Below, one piece after another: positions 35,801 to 45,530 of a stretch of 64,000 nt of DNA. The first letter of the stretch is position 1. Each line of letters opens with the position of its first letter. Origin of the DNA: Pleodorina starrii. Its lineage: Eukaryota > Chlorophyta > Chlorophyceae > Chlamydomonadales > Volvocaceae. The translations under genes and the position numbers were made by a program. A model generated the notes under the pieces. That model made no database searches. It was not told where the DNA came from and saw only the letters and a list, made by a program, of their open reading frames with translations. The stretch covers positions 742,501-806,500 of the forward strand of contig BRXU01000012.1 in the NCBI GenBank assembly GCA_030267565.1, given 5' to 3'.

Positions 35801-38800
35801 CTCCCAGCCCTCCCCCTTCACCCCAGCCTCCCGGCCCTCCTCCTTCACCCCGGCCTCCCAGCCCTCCCCCCTCGCCCCAGCCTCCCAGCCCTCCTCACTC
35901 ACCACAGCCTCCGAGCCCTCCTCCTTCACCCCTGCCTCCCAGCCCTCCTCCTTCACCCCAGCCTCCCAGCCCTCCCCCATCACCCCAGCCTCCAAGCCCT
36001 CCCCCTTCACCCCAGCCTCCCAGTCCACCCCCCTCACCCCAGCCTCCCAGCCCGCCACCATCACCCCAGCCTCCCAGTCCTCCCCCCACACCCCAGCCTC
36101 CCAGCCCTCCTCCTTCACCCCAGCCTCCCAGCCCTCCTCCATCACCCCAGCCTCCCAGTCCTCCCCCATCACCACACCCTCCCAGCCCTCCCCCATCACC
36201 CCAGCCTCCAAGCCCTCCCCCCTCACCCCAGCCTCCCAGCCCTCCCCCCTCACCCGAGCCTTCCAGCCCTCCCCCATCACCCCAGCCTCCCAGCCCTCCA
36301 CCATCTCCCAAGCCTCCCAGTCCTCCCCCCTCACCACAGCCACCAAACCCTCCTCCATCACCCCAGCCTCCCATTCCACCCCCCTCACCACAGCCTCCGA
36401 GCCCTCCTCCATCACCCCAGCCTCCCAGTCCACCCCCCGCACCCCAGCCTCCCAGTCCACCCCCCTCACCCCAGCCTCCCAGCCCTCCTCCTTCTCCCCA
36501 GCCTCCCAGTCCTACCCCATCACCCCAGCCTCCAAGCGCTCCACCTTCACCCCAGCCTCCCAGCCCTCCTCCTTCTCCCCAGCCTCCCAGTCCTCCCCCC
36601 TCGCCCCAGCCTCCCAGTCCTCCCCCCTCACCACAGCCACCAAACCCTCCTCCATCACCCCAGCCTCCCATTCCACCCCCCTCACCACAGCCTCCGAGCC
36701 CTCCTCCATCACCCCAGCCTCCCAGTCCACCCCCCTCACCCCAGCCTCCCAGTCCACCCCCCTCACCCCAGCCTCCCAGCCCTCCTCCTTCTCCCCAGCC
36801 TCCCAGTCCTCCCCCATCACCCCAGCCTCCTAGCCCTCCCCCATCACCCCAGCCTCCCAGCCCTCCCCCTTCACCCCAGCCTCCCAGTCCACCCCCCTCA
36901 CCCCAGCCTCCCAGCCCTCCTCCTTCTCCCCAGCCTCCCAGTCCTCCCCCATCACCCCAGCCTCCCAGCCCTCCTCCATCACCCCAGCCTCCGAGCCCTC
37001 CTCCATCACCCCAGCCTCCCAGTCCTCCCCCCTCACCCCCCCCGCCCAGCCCTCCCCCATCACCCCAGCCTCCAAGTCCTCCCCCATCACCCCAGCCTCC
37101 TAGCCCTCCCCCCTCACCCGAGCCTTCCAGCCCTCCTCCATCACCCCAGCCTCCCAGCCCTCCACCTTCACCCAAGCCTCCCAGTCCTCCCCCCTCACCA
37201 CAGCCACCAAACCCTCCTCCATCACCAAACCCTCCTCCTCTATCACCCCAGCCTCCCATTCCACCCCCCTCACCACAGCCTCCCAGCCCTCCTCCATCAC
37301 CCCAGCCTCCCAGTACACCCCCCGCCCCCCAGCCTCCCAGTCCACCCCCCTCATCCCAGCCTCCCAGCCCTCCTCCTTCTCCCCAGCCTCCCAGTCCTAC
37401 CCCATCACCCCAGCCTCCAAGCGCTCCACCTTCACCCCAGCCTCCCAGCCCTCCTCCTTCTCCCCAGCCTCCCAGTCCTCCCCCCTCGCCCCAGCCTCCC
37501 AGTCCTCCTCCTTCTCCCCAGCCTCCCAGCCCTCCTCCATCACCCCAGCCTCCCAGTCCTCCCTCATTGTTAGCCCAGGCTCCCAGCCCTCCTCCCTCAC
37601 CACAGCCTCCCAGTCTTCCCCCATCACCCCAGCCTCCCATTCCTCCTACTTCACCCCAGCCTCCCAGCCCTCCCCCTTCACCCCAGCCTCCAAGCCCTCC
37701 TCCTTCACCCCAGCCTCCCAGCCCTCCTCCATCACCCCAGCCTCCCAGTCCTCCTCCCTCACCACAGCCTCCCAGCCCTCCCCCATCACCCCAGCCTCCA
37801 AGCCCTTCCCCCTCACCCCAGCCTCCCAGCCCCCCCCCCTCACCCGAGCCTTCCAGCCCTCCTCCATCACCCCAGCCTCCCAGCCCTCCCCCATCACCCA
37901 AGCCTCCCAGTCCTCCCCCCTCACCACAGCCACCAAACCCTCCTCCATCACCCCCGCCTCCCAGTCCGCCCCCCTCCCCACAGCCTCCCAGCCCTCCTCC
38001 ATCACCCCAGCCTCCCAGTCCACCCCCCTCACCCCAGCCTCCCAGTCCACCCCCCTCACCCCAGCCTCCCAGCCCTCCTCCTTCTCCCCAGCCTCCCAGT
38101 CCTCCCCCATCACCCCAGCCTCCTAGCCCTCCACCTTCACCACAGCCTCCCAGCCCTCCTCCTTCTCCCCAGCCTCCCAGTCCTCCCCCCTCGCCCCAGC
38201 CTCCCAGTCCTCCTCCTTCTCCCCAGCCTCCCAGCCCTCCTCCATCACCCCAACCTCCCAGTCCTCCCTCATTGTTAGCCCAGGCTCCCAGCCCTCCTCC
38301 TTCACCACATCTTCCCAGCCCTCCCTATTCACCCCAGCCTCCCAGTCCTCCCCCCAACCCAACTTCTCTTGGGCTCCTACCCAGACCTCCACCAATTCCT
38401 CAACCCACATATCACACGGTTTCACCATCCATTAGTCCACCATCACCTTCACCACACATGTCAGCAGTTGTATACCCATCACCCCTATCATCGCAATTGC
38501 CTCCGCCGTCTTCAATGGCGCCTCCGCCTCCACCAGCAGTTATAAATGTGGCGGCCAGCAAGCTTGTGTTCGCCTCATCAGTTGCAAACTCCGATCTAAG
38601 GTCCTTCGGGCCGCAATTTGCTGTGGACGGCGTCAGTTCCGGCAGTGCAGCGGAGTTCTTCCGTAGCGACAGCAGCGACCGTGCCCCGTGGTTGTCCATT
38701 GACTTGGGAAGTCTGTTCACCGTCTCCAAAATCGTTTATTACAAGCGGCGGGACTGTTGCAGTGCTCGCACCGTAAGCACTGAATTCCGTGTTGGTGGCG

Positions 38801-39760
38801 CCCTCGTCAGCAACAGCCTAACTGCCAACCAAATCTCAGCGAACGAGCTCGTTTACAAGATGGAAGGGCCGAGCTCCACTACTGCAACTGTCACCACCAT
38901 CGACCTCAGCCCACCGGTAACAGGCCGGTATGTCACCCTCCAGAGTTTCGGCCAAGGTTCTGACACTCAAGAGCTTCAGGTTTCGGAGCTTCAGGTTTAT
39001 GGTATACCTGCGGGCATGGTGCGCTCCACGTATCTGCAGCCGAGCTGGGTCAGCTCCCGGCTGTGGCAGGGTTGGAGCAGCAACAGCGTCCCGCGCATGT
39101 ACAGCCCCGTTTCAGGTAGGTCTGTGAGTGCGACAGTAGGCATCTTCCTTTGCATGAAATTTCATATGGTCGTGAAAATTTCATACGCTGTAGTAAATGT
39201 CCTAGACGATGGTCGTTTCGCTGAATATTTTGCTTAGCTACACGCACCGTCCTACACCGGCCTACACGTACGGCGGACTTGGTTGGCTCGCCCCAATAGG
39301 GGCGAGAGCCTTAGCGGTCGGTAGCCAACGGTAAGAACGGTGCAAAGTTGAGTATGCGAATACCGTTAGACAGGTCCTATGTACCAGGAACAGGTCCTTT
39401 ACCGTTGGACTGGTCCTATGTACTGGTCCTATATACCGGTCCTATGTTCTTGGTCACCATCCGTGAGCCAAGCGTCCATCCGTGAGCCAAGGGATAACGT
39501 ATATTAATAGATATGTATACGTAGAAGTTGGGAAAGGTTTGGACTGAGGTGCTGGTGCTGGTACGACTTGTGAATTAAAATGCGGCGCTCGACAGCTTGC
39601 ATTGTATGAATGTTCTCGAATACCCTCCGCTCTGACCATCGATAAAGCTGATGCCAGGTTGTTCCTGTGGTAGCTTTCGCGTAGTTTGATGGAATGAACA
39701 CATCCTAATATGCATGGCCGACATAGCCGTCATGTAACGCTAGCTGATACATCGCCTTCT

Positions 39761-39818
<58 letters not shown>

Positions 39819-41195
39819 ATATATATATCGATGTGTATATATATATATATATAAGCTCGATAGCTCTACCCTACGCAGTACCGTTGTTTTTTATGCTAAG
39901 AACCCCGTATGTATGTATGCGCAAGGTTTAAATAAGGGTCGCTACGTAGCCGGCTGCTGGCTGGGTGTGATGGCTGGCGTTGTCGCCTACCTTTCCCGCC
40001 GCTAATAACCGAACGAACCCCCTTTATTATTTTATATGGTTAACCGACCACTTGCCCGCCCGCCAAATACATACGTTTGTGTTGGCATGTGCACCTATCT
40101 ATATATCTACCTGCATCCAGACTGCTCATTACTTCAGTATGGTGTCACGTATGCCAACGACTCAGCCGCCCTGGCCACCTCGACCCAGCCGGACGAGAGC
40201 GCTTGCTGCCAGGCCTGCTACGCCAACCCCATCTGCATCCACTGGGACTTCGAGCTGGGCAGCCGCGTCTGCCGCCTCAGGGGAGATCGGTCCGTCAGTT
40301 CCGTCGCCGCCTCTCTCCTGACTGTGAAACGAGATGAGGGACGAGTCGCTGGCTCCCGGAATGGTGGGTTTCACTGTATGCCGTATAACAACGTTTCCGG
40401 AATGGTATCGGATGGAAATATCTGCGTGTGCTGCCTGCGTGCGTGCAGTGTGCGTGAGGCCTGCGTGCGTGCTGCTGATCTGCTGGAGAAGTTACGGTTA
40501 TATAATCTGCTCAATTTCCAGAATGATAGATGTTGGTTTACAAATTTTGCGAGGGGCGGGATTTGTTGGAACGAAGGAACTGCGCGGACCTTACTTGATG
40601 AGCTCCATCCGCAGGGCGAGTATTATTAGTTAGGATAGGGGTTGCTGGAAAGTAAGGGATCCGAACGAACACCAACAAACAAACCGGCCCTCGCGTGCAT
40701 GCGTGTATGTGTGCAGGTGTGAGCACATACGTCAGCCACCCCCGGTACCCTCCGGCAGCAGCAGCAGCAGGAGCCCTGATCGGCGGCACAAGTGCCCGAT
40801 GGATTTCGTCCCTGCCGACTGCATTCGTGCCCTTCGCCAATCGTGTCAAGGCATCCGCCTGGGCTTACACCACCTTCTACAAGACGGTCCTCGTGCCACC
40901 TGCTGCTGCTGCTGATCCTGCTGATCCCACCACCGCCCAGCAGCCCCACCTAAACGTCACCCTCACGATCGTCGCTGACGACGAGGCCGTCGTCTATTTG
41001 AACGGGCAGCAGAAGGGCCAAACGACGGGATCTCTGATCCAAACCGTCCTGCGTCTCACGTTGCAGGCCGGCAGCCGCCATCTACTTGCACTGCAGTGCG
41101 GGGGCACGGGAGGGCCCGCGGTGGTGATGGCCATATTGACCGGCCCCGATGGCTCTGTGCTGGCCTACACAGACCACACCTGGCTGTGGCTTTAG
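29801..41195 (+). CDS. Giant mirrored extracellular-matrix protein: F5/8C-PAN-jelly roll / Ser-Pro rod / F5/8C-PAN-jelly roll
   Basis: Five exons: 29801-30440, 30898-31146, 31794-39115, 40121-40363, 40717-41195, all introns in phase 1; about 2,977 residues once a 1-base loss at 33824-33826 is allowed for. The ATG at 29801 precedes a basic stretch and the hydrophobic LLVLYLMAA, a probable signal peptide. Unit 1: F5/8C (discoidin/fucolectin-like) domain about residues 60-213 with WFSIDFGELVTINRIVYYNR and RDCC; PAN/apple-like Cys domain 214-296 (ACCQACY, WDWE, CRLKGD); jelly-roll carbohydrate-binding-like domain 297-430 (DDFAEVWLNGQ). The rod (about 432-2515) is Ser-Pro-Pro-Pro-Ser-Pro-X-Pro-Pro repeated, the pattern of hydroxyproline-rich volvocine wall glycoproteins. 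Unit 2 repeats the three domains (PWLSIDLGSLFTVSKIVYYK, RDCC; ACCQACYANPICIHWDFE; DDEAVVYLNGQ). It differs from pherophorins in its globular domains. Inferred role: sugar-binding cross-linker of the matrix. Possibly a pseudogene if the frameshift is real. Confidence 0.82.
32265..38355 (+). repeat. 27-bp coding minisatellite (Ser-Pro nonapeptide rod)
   Basis: About 6.1 kb of a 27-bp unit, hence roughly 220-225 copies by length. The seventh residue of SPPPSPXPP varies (Gln most often; also Arg, His, Leu, Glu, Lys). A marker block (SPHPP, then SPQPP twice) recurs with starts near 33001, 33730, 34053, 34809 and 36159, which shows duplication in large multi-unit blocks. The plus strand is almost free of G except in CAG/CGG/AGC, giving extreme strand skew and long spurious open frames in most other frames. 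Confidence 0.97.
33824..33826 (+). other. Single-base frameshift inside the Ser-Pro rod
   Basis: Every neighbouring unit reads TCACCCCGGCC; here it is TCACCCGGCC, one C short. Before this point the Ser-Pro pattern is in one frame (codons starting at 33782, 33785 and so on) and after it in the next lower frame, which then stays open through the second F5/8C domain to 39115. No compensating change follows. Confidence 0.9.
39764..39853. repeat. (AT)n microsatellite
   Basis: A long AT dinucleotide run, with a short GTGTGT interruption near 39812 and a second tract to about 39853, lies in intron 3 (39116-40120) of the matrix protein gene. It can form a long hairpin or cruciform. Confidence 0.95.
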
Positions 41196-41413
41196 CTGGG
41201 TATTCAGCTGGACATATGTACGACAGCAGGCACTCTGTCGCTGGGCGGTTCTTCGTTCACGTGCATGCATGGGAAGCTACGTACACTACTGGGAGCGAGT
41301 AGATAGCCCTTCGGTGCTCCCATCCTTGTGCGTGCGATGCAATTCGCCTTCGCATGTTCATTGATTTCATATCAATCAAACGCCGCCGACTGATGAGGGC
41401 AGGCAATTGGGTG

Positions 41414-41418
41414 TGTAA
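41414..41418 (+). terminator. TGTAA poly(A) signal for the matrix protein gene
   Basis: TGTAA lies about 220 nt after the stop codon (41193-41195), a normal 3' UTR length for volvocine genes. The inverted-repeat element starts only 9 nt further on, so the transcript may end at or in that element. Confidence 0.6.
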
Positions 41419-41426
41419 GATAGATA

Positions 41427-42188
41427 CGGGTAGGTTGCCCTATTATGGACACGTACCTATTATGGACGAACATTTTTTCCTGCCGCGACCATGCAAGCAT
41501 AAATCTCAGGAAAAATAAGACAAGCGTACAAATGTACAGTCTACATGCAAGTATTTTTTAACGACACATGTATGCCGTCCAATCTCAGTTTGTGACATTT
41601 CAGTCTGCTCGGAGGTTTTATGCCGTTGCAAATGCAAAGGGCGGGAGCGACTACGGGGCCGTAGAGAGCTATCTTAATTTTACAAAGTGACTTTGATAGT
41701 ATTCGATAGCATAAGTTAGATGGTTCAGACTAGAAGCACTTCCGGACAAGCAAATAAAATTCCTGACACCCGACCCGGCGTTGACGAGTGCACGGTGAGA
41801 CCCATGGGGTGATGCGGAACGATGGATTGCGCAGGCAGGATAACCAACGCTATAATGTTCAAGTATGCGTTGCAGGCTGAGTGTGAGTTACAATGGGGTA
41901 GTTATAGAACCTTGGCAGGTTGCGCACGACGTTTTGGCGGTGTTTCCGTACTGTTCTGCACTCGCGTCCATAATAGGGACAACTGCCGAGCGCAAGGGCG
42001 AACATACCCCTCGCCGCGTTCCTTACCTGACAGCGTGCTACCATGCCCATTTGCAGCTGAACGGTTTGGGATATGTCCAATACATATGTAAGAACCTTCC
42101 GTAATATTTTGGGCATTTGTCGAGTACGTCTACCAATATTAGAGACGGTTGCAACGCTCGGACGGCCCATAATAGGGCAACCTACCCG
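41427..42188. mobile_element. Non-autonomous DNA transposon (MITE-like), 22-bp TIRs, TA target duplication
   Basis: The ends are perfect 22-bp inverted repeats starting CGGGTAGGTTGCCCTATTAT (41427-41448 and complement at 42167-42188), each flanked by TA (41425-41426 and 42189-42190). The word CCTATTATGGAC occurs twice at the left end (about 41439-41450 and 41456-41467), and its complement recurs internally near 41968, as expected for transposase-binding subterminal repeats. Internal frames are short and match no transposase. TA duplication suggests a Tc1/mariner-type or related mobiliser; this is inference. Confidence 0.85.
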
Positions 42189-42431
42189 TAGAGCTAAATA
42201 ATAATATATTACCCTTTTGTCACATTGGTCAGCAGGCGCAGCAGCAGGTGCAGATAATAATTTATGGCACGCATTAGATATGTATTATATTTATTGTGTG
42301 CCGTAGCGTACTAACATTCGTTCTCGGCTCGCTCCGGAGCACTCAACCTGCTGACCAGGGAGGCTATCTTAAGATATGGATATGTATTCGGGAGAAAATT
42401 TTGGGAATCTGAAGATACTTTTGCCGTGCAA

Positions 42432-42656
42432 AAAACTGAAGGTTTTCTGAGTGCAACGCTAGAAAACCAAGGTTTTCTGTGAACTCAGAGGAGTTGTGCC
42501 CTCATAAGGGCGTTGGTACGGCACATGGTGCCAGTTAAGGTGTCCGCGAAGGCGTGGAGGAGTGATTTTCGGGTTTTGTAGCTACATAGGGTGGTTGCTG
42601 CGAGGCTGTGGGCATTAAGGCCTTAGCGATAGCTTTCGCGGTAGCCGGCCCTCACC
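42432..42656 (+). repeat. Split repeat A1 (5' terminal repeat)
   Basis: 225 bp matching 43955-44179 at a constant offset of 1523, with one difference seen (CATAGGGTGG here, CATAGGATGG there). It ends 13 nt before the gag start codon and so carries the probable promoter and 5' leader. Confidence 0.9.
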
Positions 42657-42669
42657 ACAAATTTTAACA

Positions 42670-43440
42670 ATGGACATTGACCTTGCGTCCGACCAGCTGG
42701 GCTCTCTCGTAGAGGAAGCATCGAAGCGTCTTAACGCTCTTTTAGAACACAAAAATGTCAAAGCTGCAAAGGTGCAACTTGTGACGGATCCGGGAAAATT
42801 TTTGACCGGGCAGCTACGCGAGGCTTACGCGCAGTACATGGATGCGGTGCGCGAGCACCAGCAGCTCCTCCATTTATTGACACAGCGAATGCTGCTTGAA
42901 CAGCGGGAGAGAGTGGAGCCGGCCCCAAAGAGGCAACGCATGGTCCTGCCGGACTACGATTGCGACTTCGGCGCCTCAGAGGGCAAAGGGAACAAGTCGC
43001 TCATCGGACAGCGGCAGCGTCTGGTTCACTTACACGACGTGTTCGCAGACGTGCAGCTCAAGTGGCGCGCGGTCGTTGATGCTCCCGCGGCTAACCGGGC
43101 GGAGCGCGCGGAGGCGATGGAGGAGGCGGTTCGCAAGACGCAAGAAGTCTTCGAGCAGCAGGCAAAAGAGCTGGTCATCGCGCACCACCACGGGTGGGAT
43201 GTCGTGGGCCAGATGCGGGGAACGCCCTACGCGGCCACGGAGGAAGAGCAGAAGGCGCTGAAGAAGGCCATCAAGGCCGCAGCTGAGAGCCGGAAGGTTG
43301 CTAAGCCCCCCGGGAAGGCGCAACCGGCGCAGGTGGCGGCCGCGGCGGGGCCGTCGGCGCCGAAGGCCCCCAAGGGGCCGTGTTACAAGTGCAACGCCAT
43401 GGGCCACTGGGCCAAGGAGTGCCCGAACCCGCCGAAGTAG
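42670..43440 (+). CDS. Gag-like protein with CCHC zinc knuckle
   Basis: A 256-residue intact frame starting at ATG 42670, directly after repeat A1. The first two thirds are charged and helix-forming (LVEEASKRLNALLEHKN, AMEEAVRKTQEVFEQQAKEL), consistent with coiled-coil capsid-like assembly. A basic Ala/Pro/Lys linker follows, then one zinc knuckle of the C-X2-C-X4-H-X4-C form near residues 238-251 (CYKCNAMGHWAKEC), the nucleic-acid binding motif of retroelement Gag proteins. The protein ends five residues after the knuckle. It is the only gene of the split-repeat element and would package its RNA; polymerase and recombinase must come from a full-length relative. Confidence 0.85.
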   Translation: MDIDLASDQLGSLVEEASKRLNALLEHKNVKAAKVQLVTDPGKFLTGQLREAYAQYMDAVREHQQLLHLLTQRMLLEQRERVEPAPKRQRMVLPDYDCDFGASEGKGNKSLIGQRQRLVHLHDVFADVQLKWRAVVDAPAANRAERAEAMEEAVRKTQEVFEQQAKELVIAHHHGWDVVGQMRGTPYAATEEEQKALKKAIKAAAESRKVAKPPGKAQPAQVAAAAGPSAPKAPKGPCYKCNAMGHWAKECPNPPK

Positions 43441-43460
43441 CGGACATCATTGGGCTTGGG

Positions 43461-43790
43461 TCGGCGCAAGCCTTAGCTTGCGGCCGTGGCCCTCTTAAGG
43501 GCGGTGGGGTGCAAGCCTCGGTGTGCGTGGTCGGCGCAAGCCCTAGCTTGCGGCCGTAGCCCTCTTAAGGGCGGTGGGGCACAAGCCTCGGTGTGCGTGG
43601 TCGGCGCAAGCCCTAGCTTGCGGCCGTAGCCCTCGTAAGGGCGGTGGGGCACAAGCCTCGGTGTGTGTGGTCGGCACAAGCCCTAGCTTGCGGCCGTGGC
43701 CCTCTTAAGGGCGGTGGGGCACAAGCCTCGGTGTGCGTGGTCGGCGCAAGCCCTAGCTTGCGGCCGTGGCCCTCTTAAGGGCGTGGGGTA
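43461..43790. repeat. 70-bp tandem repeat inside the retroelement, about 4.7 copies
   Basis: Units start at 43461, 43531, 43601, 43671 and 43741, each beginning TCGGCGCAAGCC (one TCGGCACAAGCC) and containing CTTGCGGCCGT and CTCTTAAGGGCG. It lies between the gag stop and repeat B1. Copy number may differ between insertions. Confidence 0.95.
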
Positions 43791-43854
43791 CGAAAGTCGG
43801 CCTGTCTGCGACAGGGGGTTGGTTGGCTTTACCCGCCTCCCTCGATTATTAAAG

Positions 43855-44270
43855 TTTCGCGGTAGCCGGCCCTCACCCGGCCTACCTACCGAATAAGGAC
43901 GGCTTTCATTGCTTGCAGGTACCCTTTGTGTGTAACGAACGATGATTTCTCATGAAAACTGAAGGTTTTCTGAGTGCAACGCTAGAAAACCAAGGTTTTC
44001 TGTGAACTCAGAGGAGTTGTGCCCTCATAAGGGCGTTGGTACGGCACATGGTGCCAGTTAAGGTGTCCGCGAAGGCGTGGAGGAGTGATTTTCGGGTTTT
44101 GTAGCTACATAGGATGGTTGCTGCGAGGCTGTGGGCATTAAGGCCTTAGCGATAGCTTTCGCGGTAGCCGGCCCTCACCCGGCCTACCTACCGAATAAGG
44201 ACGGCTTTCATTGCTTGCAGGTACCCTTTGTGTGTAACGAACGATGATTTCTCATGAAAACTGAAGGTTT
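43855..44270 (+). repeat. Terminal block B1-A2-B2 of the split-repeat retroelement
   Basis: B1 43855-43968, A2 43955-44179, B2 44157-44270. B1 and A2 overlap by 14 bp, A2 and B2 by 23 bp; these short shared segments are the ends of A1. B2 contains TACCGAATAAGGAC and a TGTGTGTAACG with an internal TGTAA that could serve in 3' end formation. Confidence 0.9.
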
Positions 44271-45046
44271 AGATAATCCGGCCTCACAGGTGGGCATGAT
44301 ATCTCCCGGGGCCGTGTTTAGCCGGGAAATCCCCTCCTAGACAGATCCTGACAGATACTCGGAGCGCTTCTGAGCCAGGAGTATCTCTGGCCGTAGATAC
44401 TCGGCAAAATAAGATAGCCACCCTGCTGCTGACGTGCATGCATGCAAGGGAAGACCAACGTGCGTTGGGTCGTCAATCCTGGGACGGGGGGGCACGATAC
44501 ATTGTTTGATCATCCGCTACGCCGGCCATGCATTAATATTATATTGGTGCTACGTTGAAGGACGGATGCATGAGCAGCCACATCGACCTACAGCGTTGCT
44601 TGCGGCGAGCTGAACGAATGCGTGGCTGGATGGATCGGGCATGTATGTGCAAGCGTGACTTGCTTGCTATCGACGCTTCAATATTTAGGACTCTGCATAC
44701 GTATGCATACATATATGGTTTTTCGGGTACCCAGATGCGCATGTGATCCGAATGAGACGGAGCCCAGATACGGCGGAGGGGTGGGAAAAGCAACCCATCT
44801 TAGTCAAAATGCGGTCACCGCGGTAGTGGGCTTAACACACGCTAGCAAAACGTTTCCTCTTCATTCCTGCCTTTGATTTACGGTCCAGCGTAAAATTCCC
44901 TTTTCATTCCGTTGATGGATGAACGTACCGTGCAAGTAGTCGTACGTGACATGCAGAGATATGCAAGTGTGCGTGATTTACCGTTTAAGTCAGGGCGAAG
45001 AAATAAAGCAAGGAGCGGCAGGAGCGGTGCCAACGCGCGCGTTCAC

Positions 45047-45151
45047 TGTAGTGCTTGGGCGGAGCAAAGGCTACTCGAGATGCTGTGCGACGCCTTTCTT
45101 AGGCTTTATGCTAGCCGATTGTACGGCACCTGTAACCTCGGCGTTACATTC
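45047..45151. repeat. 105-bp direct repeat, left copy
   Basis: Matches 45426-45530 at an offset of 379 with one visible mismatch (TTAGGCTTTA versus TTAGACTTTA). The 274 bp between the copies contain, on the minus strand, the tRNA B-box-like word AGTTCGATCCC (complement at about 45371-45381). Together these could be a tRNA-derived SINE dimer or the ends of a short element. Confidence 0.85.
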
Positions 45152-45425
45152 CCCCCCCCTCTGAAGGGAACGTCCTCGGTCCTCACTGCGTCCTCGCAGT
45201 GTCTGTGCACAGTCCACTCCGCCTTTCACCACCTTTGCATGCCTGGGGTCATAGCCAGGTCTTCGGCATTGGGGTGGACAACTTCCCAAGTCAGGTCATG
45301 CCGCGGCATACATGCCTCTAGCCTTAATTTGCAAGGTTTTCTGGAGTGGAAGCCTTTCCGCGAGTACCAGGGATCGAACTGACGACCTCTGAGAGACTGT
45401 ACGACAGTACTGGTCTCGATACCAA

Positions 45426-45530
45426 TGTAGTGCTTGGGCGGAGCAAAGGCTACTCGAGATGCTGTGCGACGCCTTTCTTAGACTTTATGCTAGCCGATTG
45501 TACGGCACCTGTAACCTCGGCGTTACATTC
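45426..45530. repeat. 105-bp direct repeat, right copy
   Basis: Second copy of 45047-45151. It begins TGTAGTGCTTGGGCGG and ends GGCGTTACATTC; the following bases differ (ACTCTATC here, a C9 run at the left copy). Confidence 0.85.

Larger units (their letters stand above)
42432..44270 (+). mobile_element. Non-autonomous DIRS/PAT-type retroelement with split direct repeats (A1-gag-B1-A2-B2)
   Basis: Repeat A occurs at 42432-42656 and 43955-44179 (225 bp; I saw one mismatch). Repeat B occurs at 43855-43968 and 44157-44270 (114 bp). The order A1 - internal - B1 - A2 - B2 is the split-direct-repeat arrangement known from tyrosine-recombinase retroelements (PAT, Ngaro, and volvocine Kangaroo/TOC elements). 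A 14-bp core AAAACTGAAGGTTT lies at the A1 start, the B1/A2 overlap and the B2 end; a 23-bp segment ending GCCGGCCCTCACC lies at the A1 end, B1 start and A2/B2 overlap. Only a gag-like frame is inside; reverse transcriptase, RNase H and recombinase are absent, so it must move in trans. Near-identity of the repeats implies recent insertion. Confidence 0.85.
42362..44419. mobile_element. Possible older inverted-repeat element hosting the split-repeat retroelement
   Basis: GGCTATCTTA at 42362-42371 and its complement at 44410-44419 flank the retroelement at distances of 60 and 139 bp. The flanks also share GATACT/GTATTC words. This may be a small MITE split by the later insertion. A 10-bp inverted repeat alone is weak evidence. 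Confidence 0.35.

Noticed and set aside
32154..37901. Very long Gly/Trp- and Glu/Gly-rich frames on the minus strand and Ser/Thr- or Leu/His-rich frames on the plus strand
   Set aside because: They are shadows of the 27-bp Ser-Pro coding repeat; only the Ser-Pro frame connects to recognisable domains on both sides.
45360..45425. Possible minus-strand tRNA at the B-box-like AGTTCGATCCC
   Set aside because: The T-stem does not pair and no matching acceptor stem exists; kept only as a SINE-like hint.
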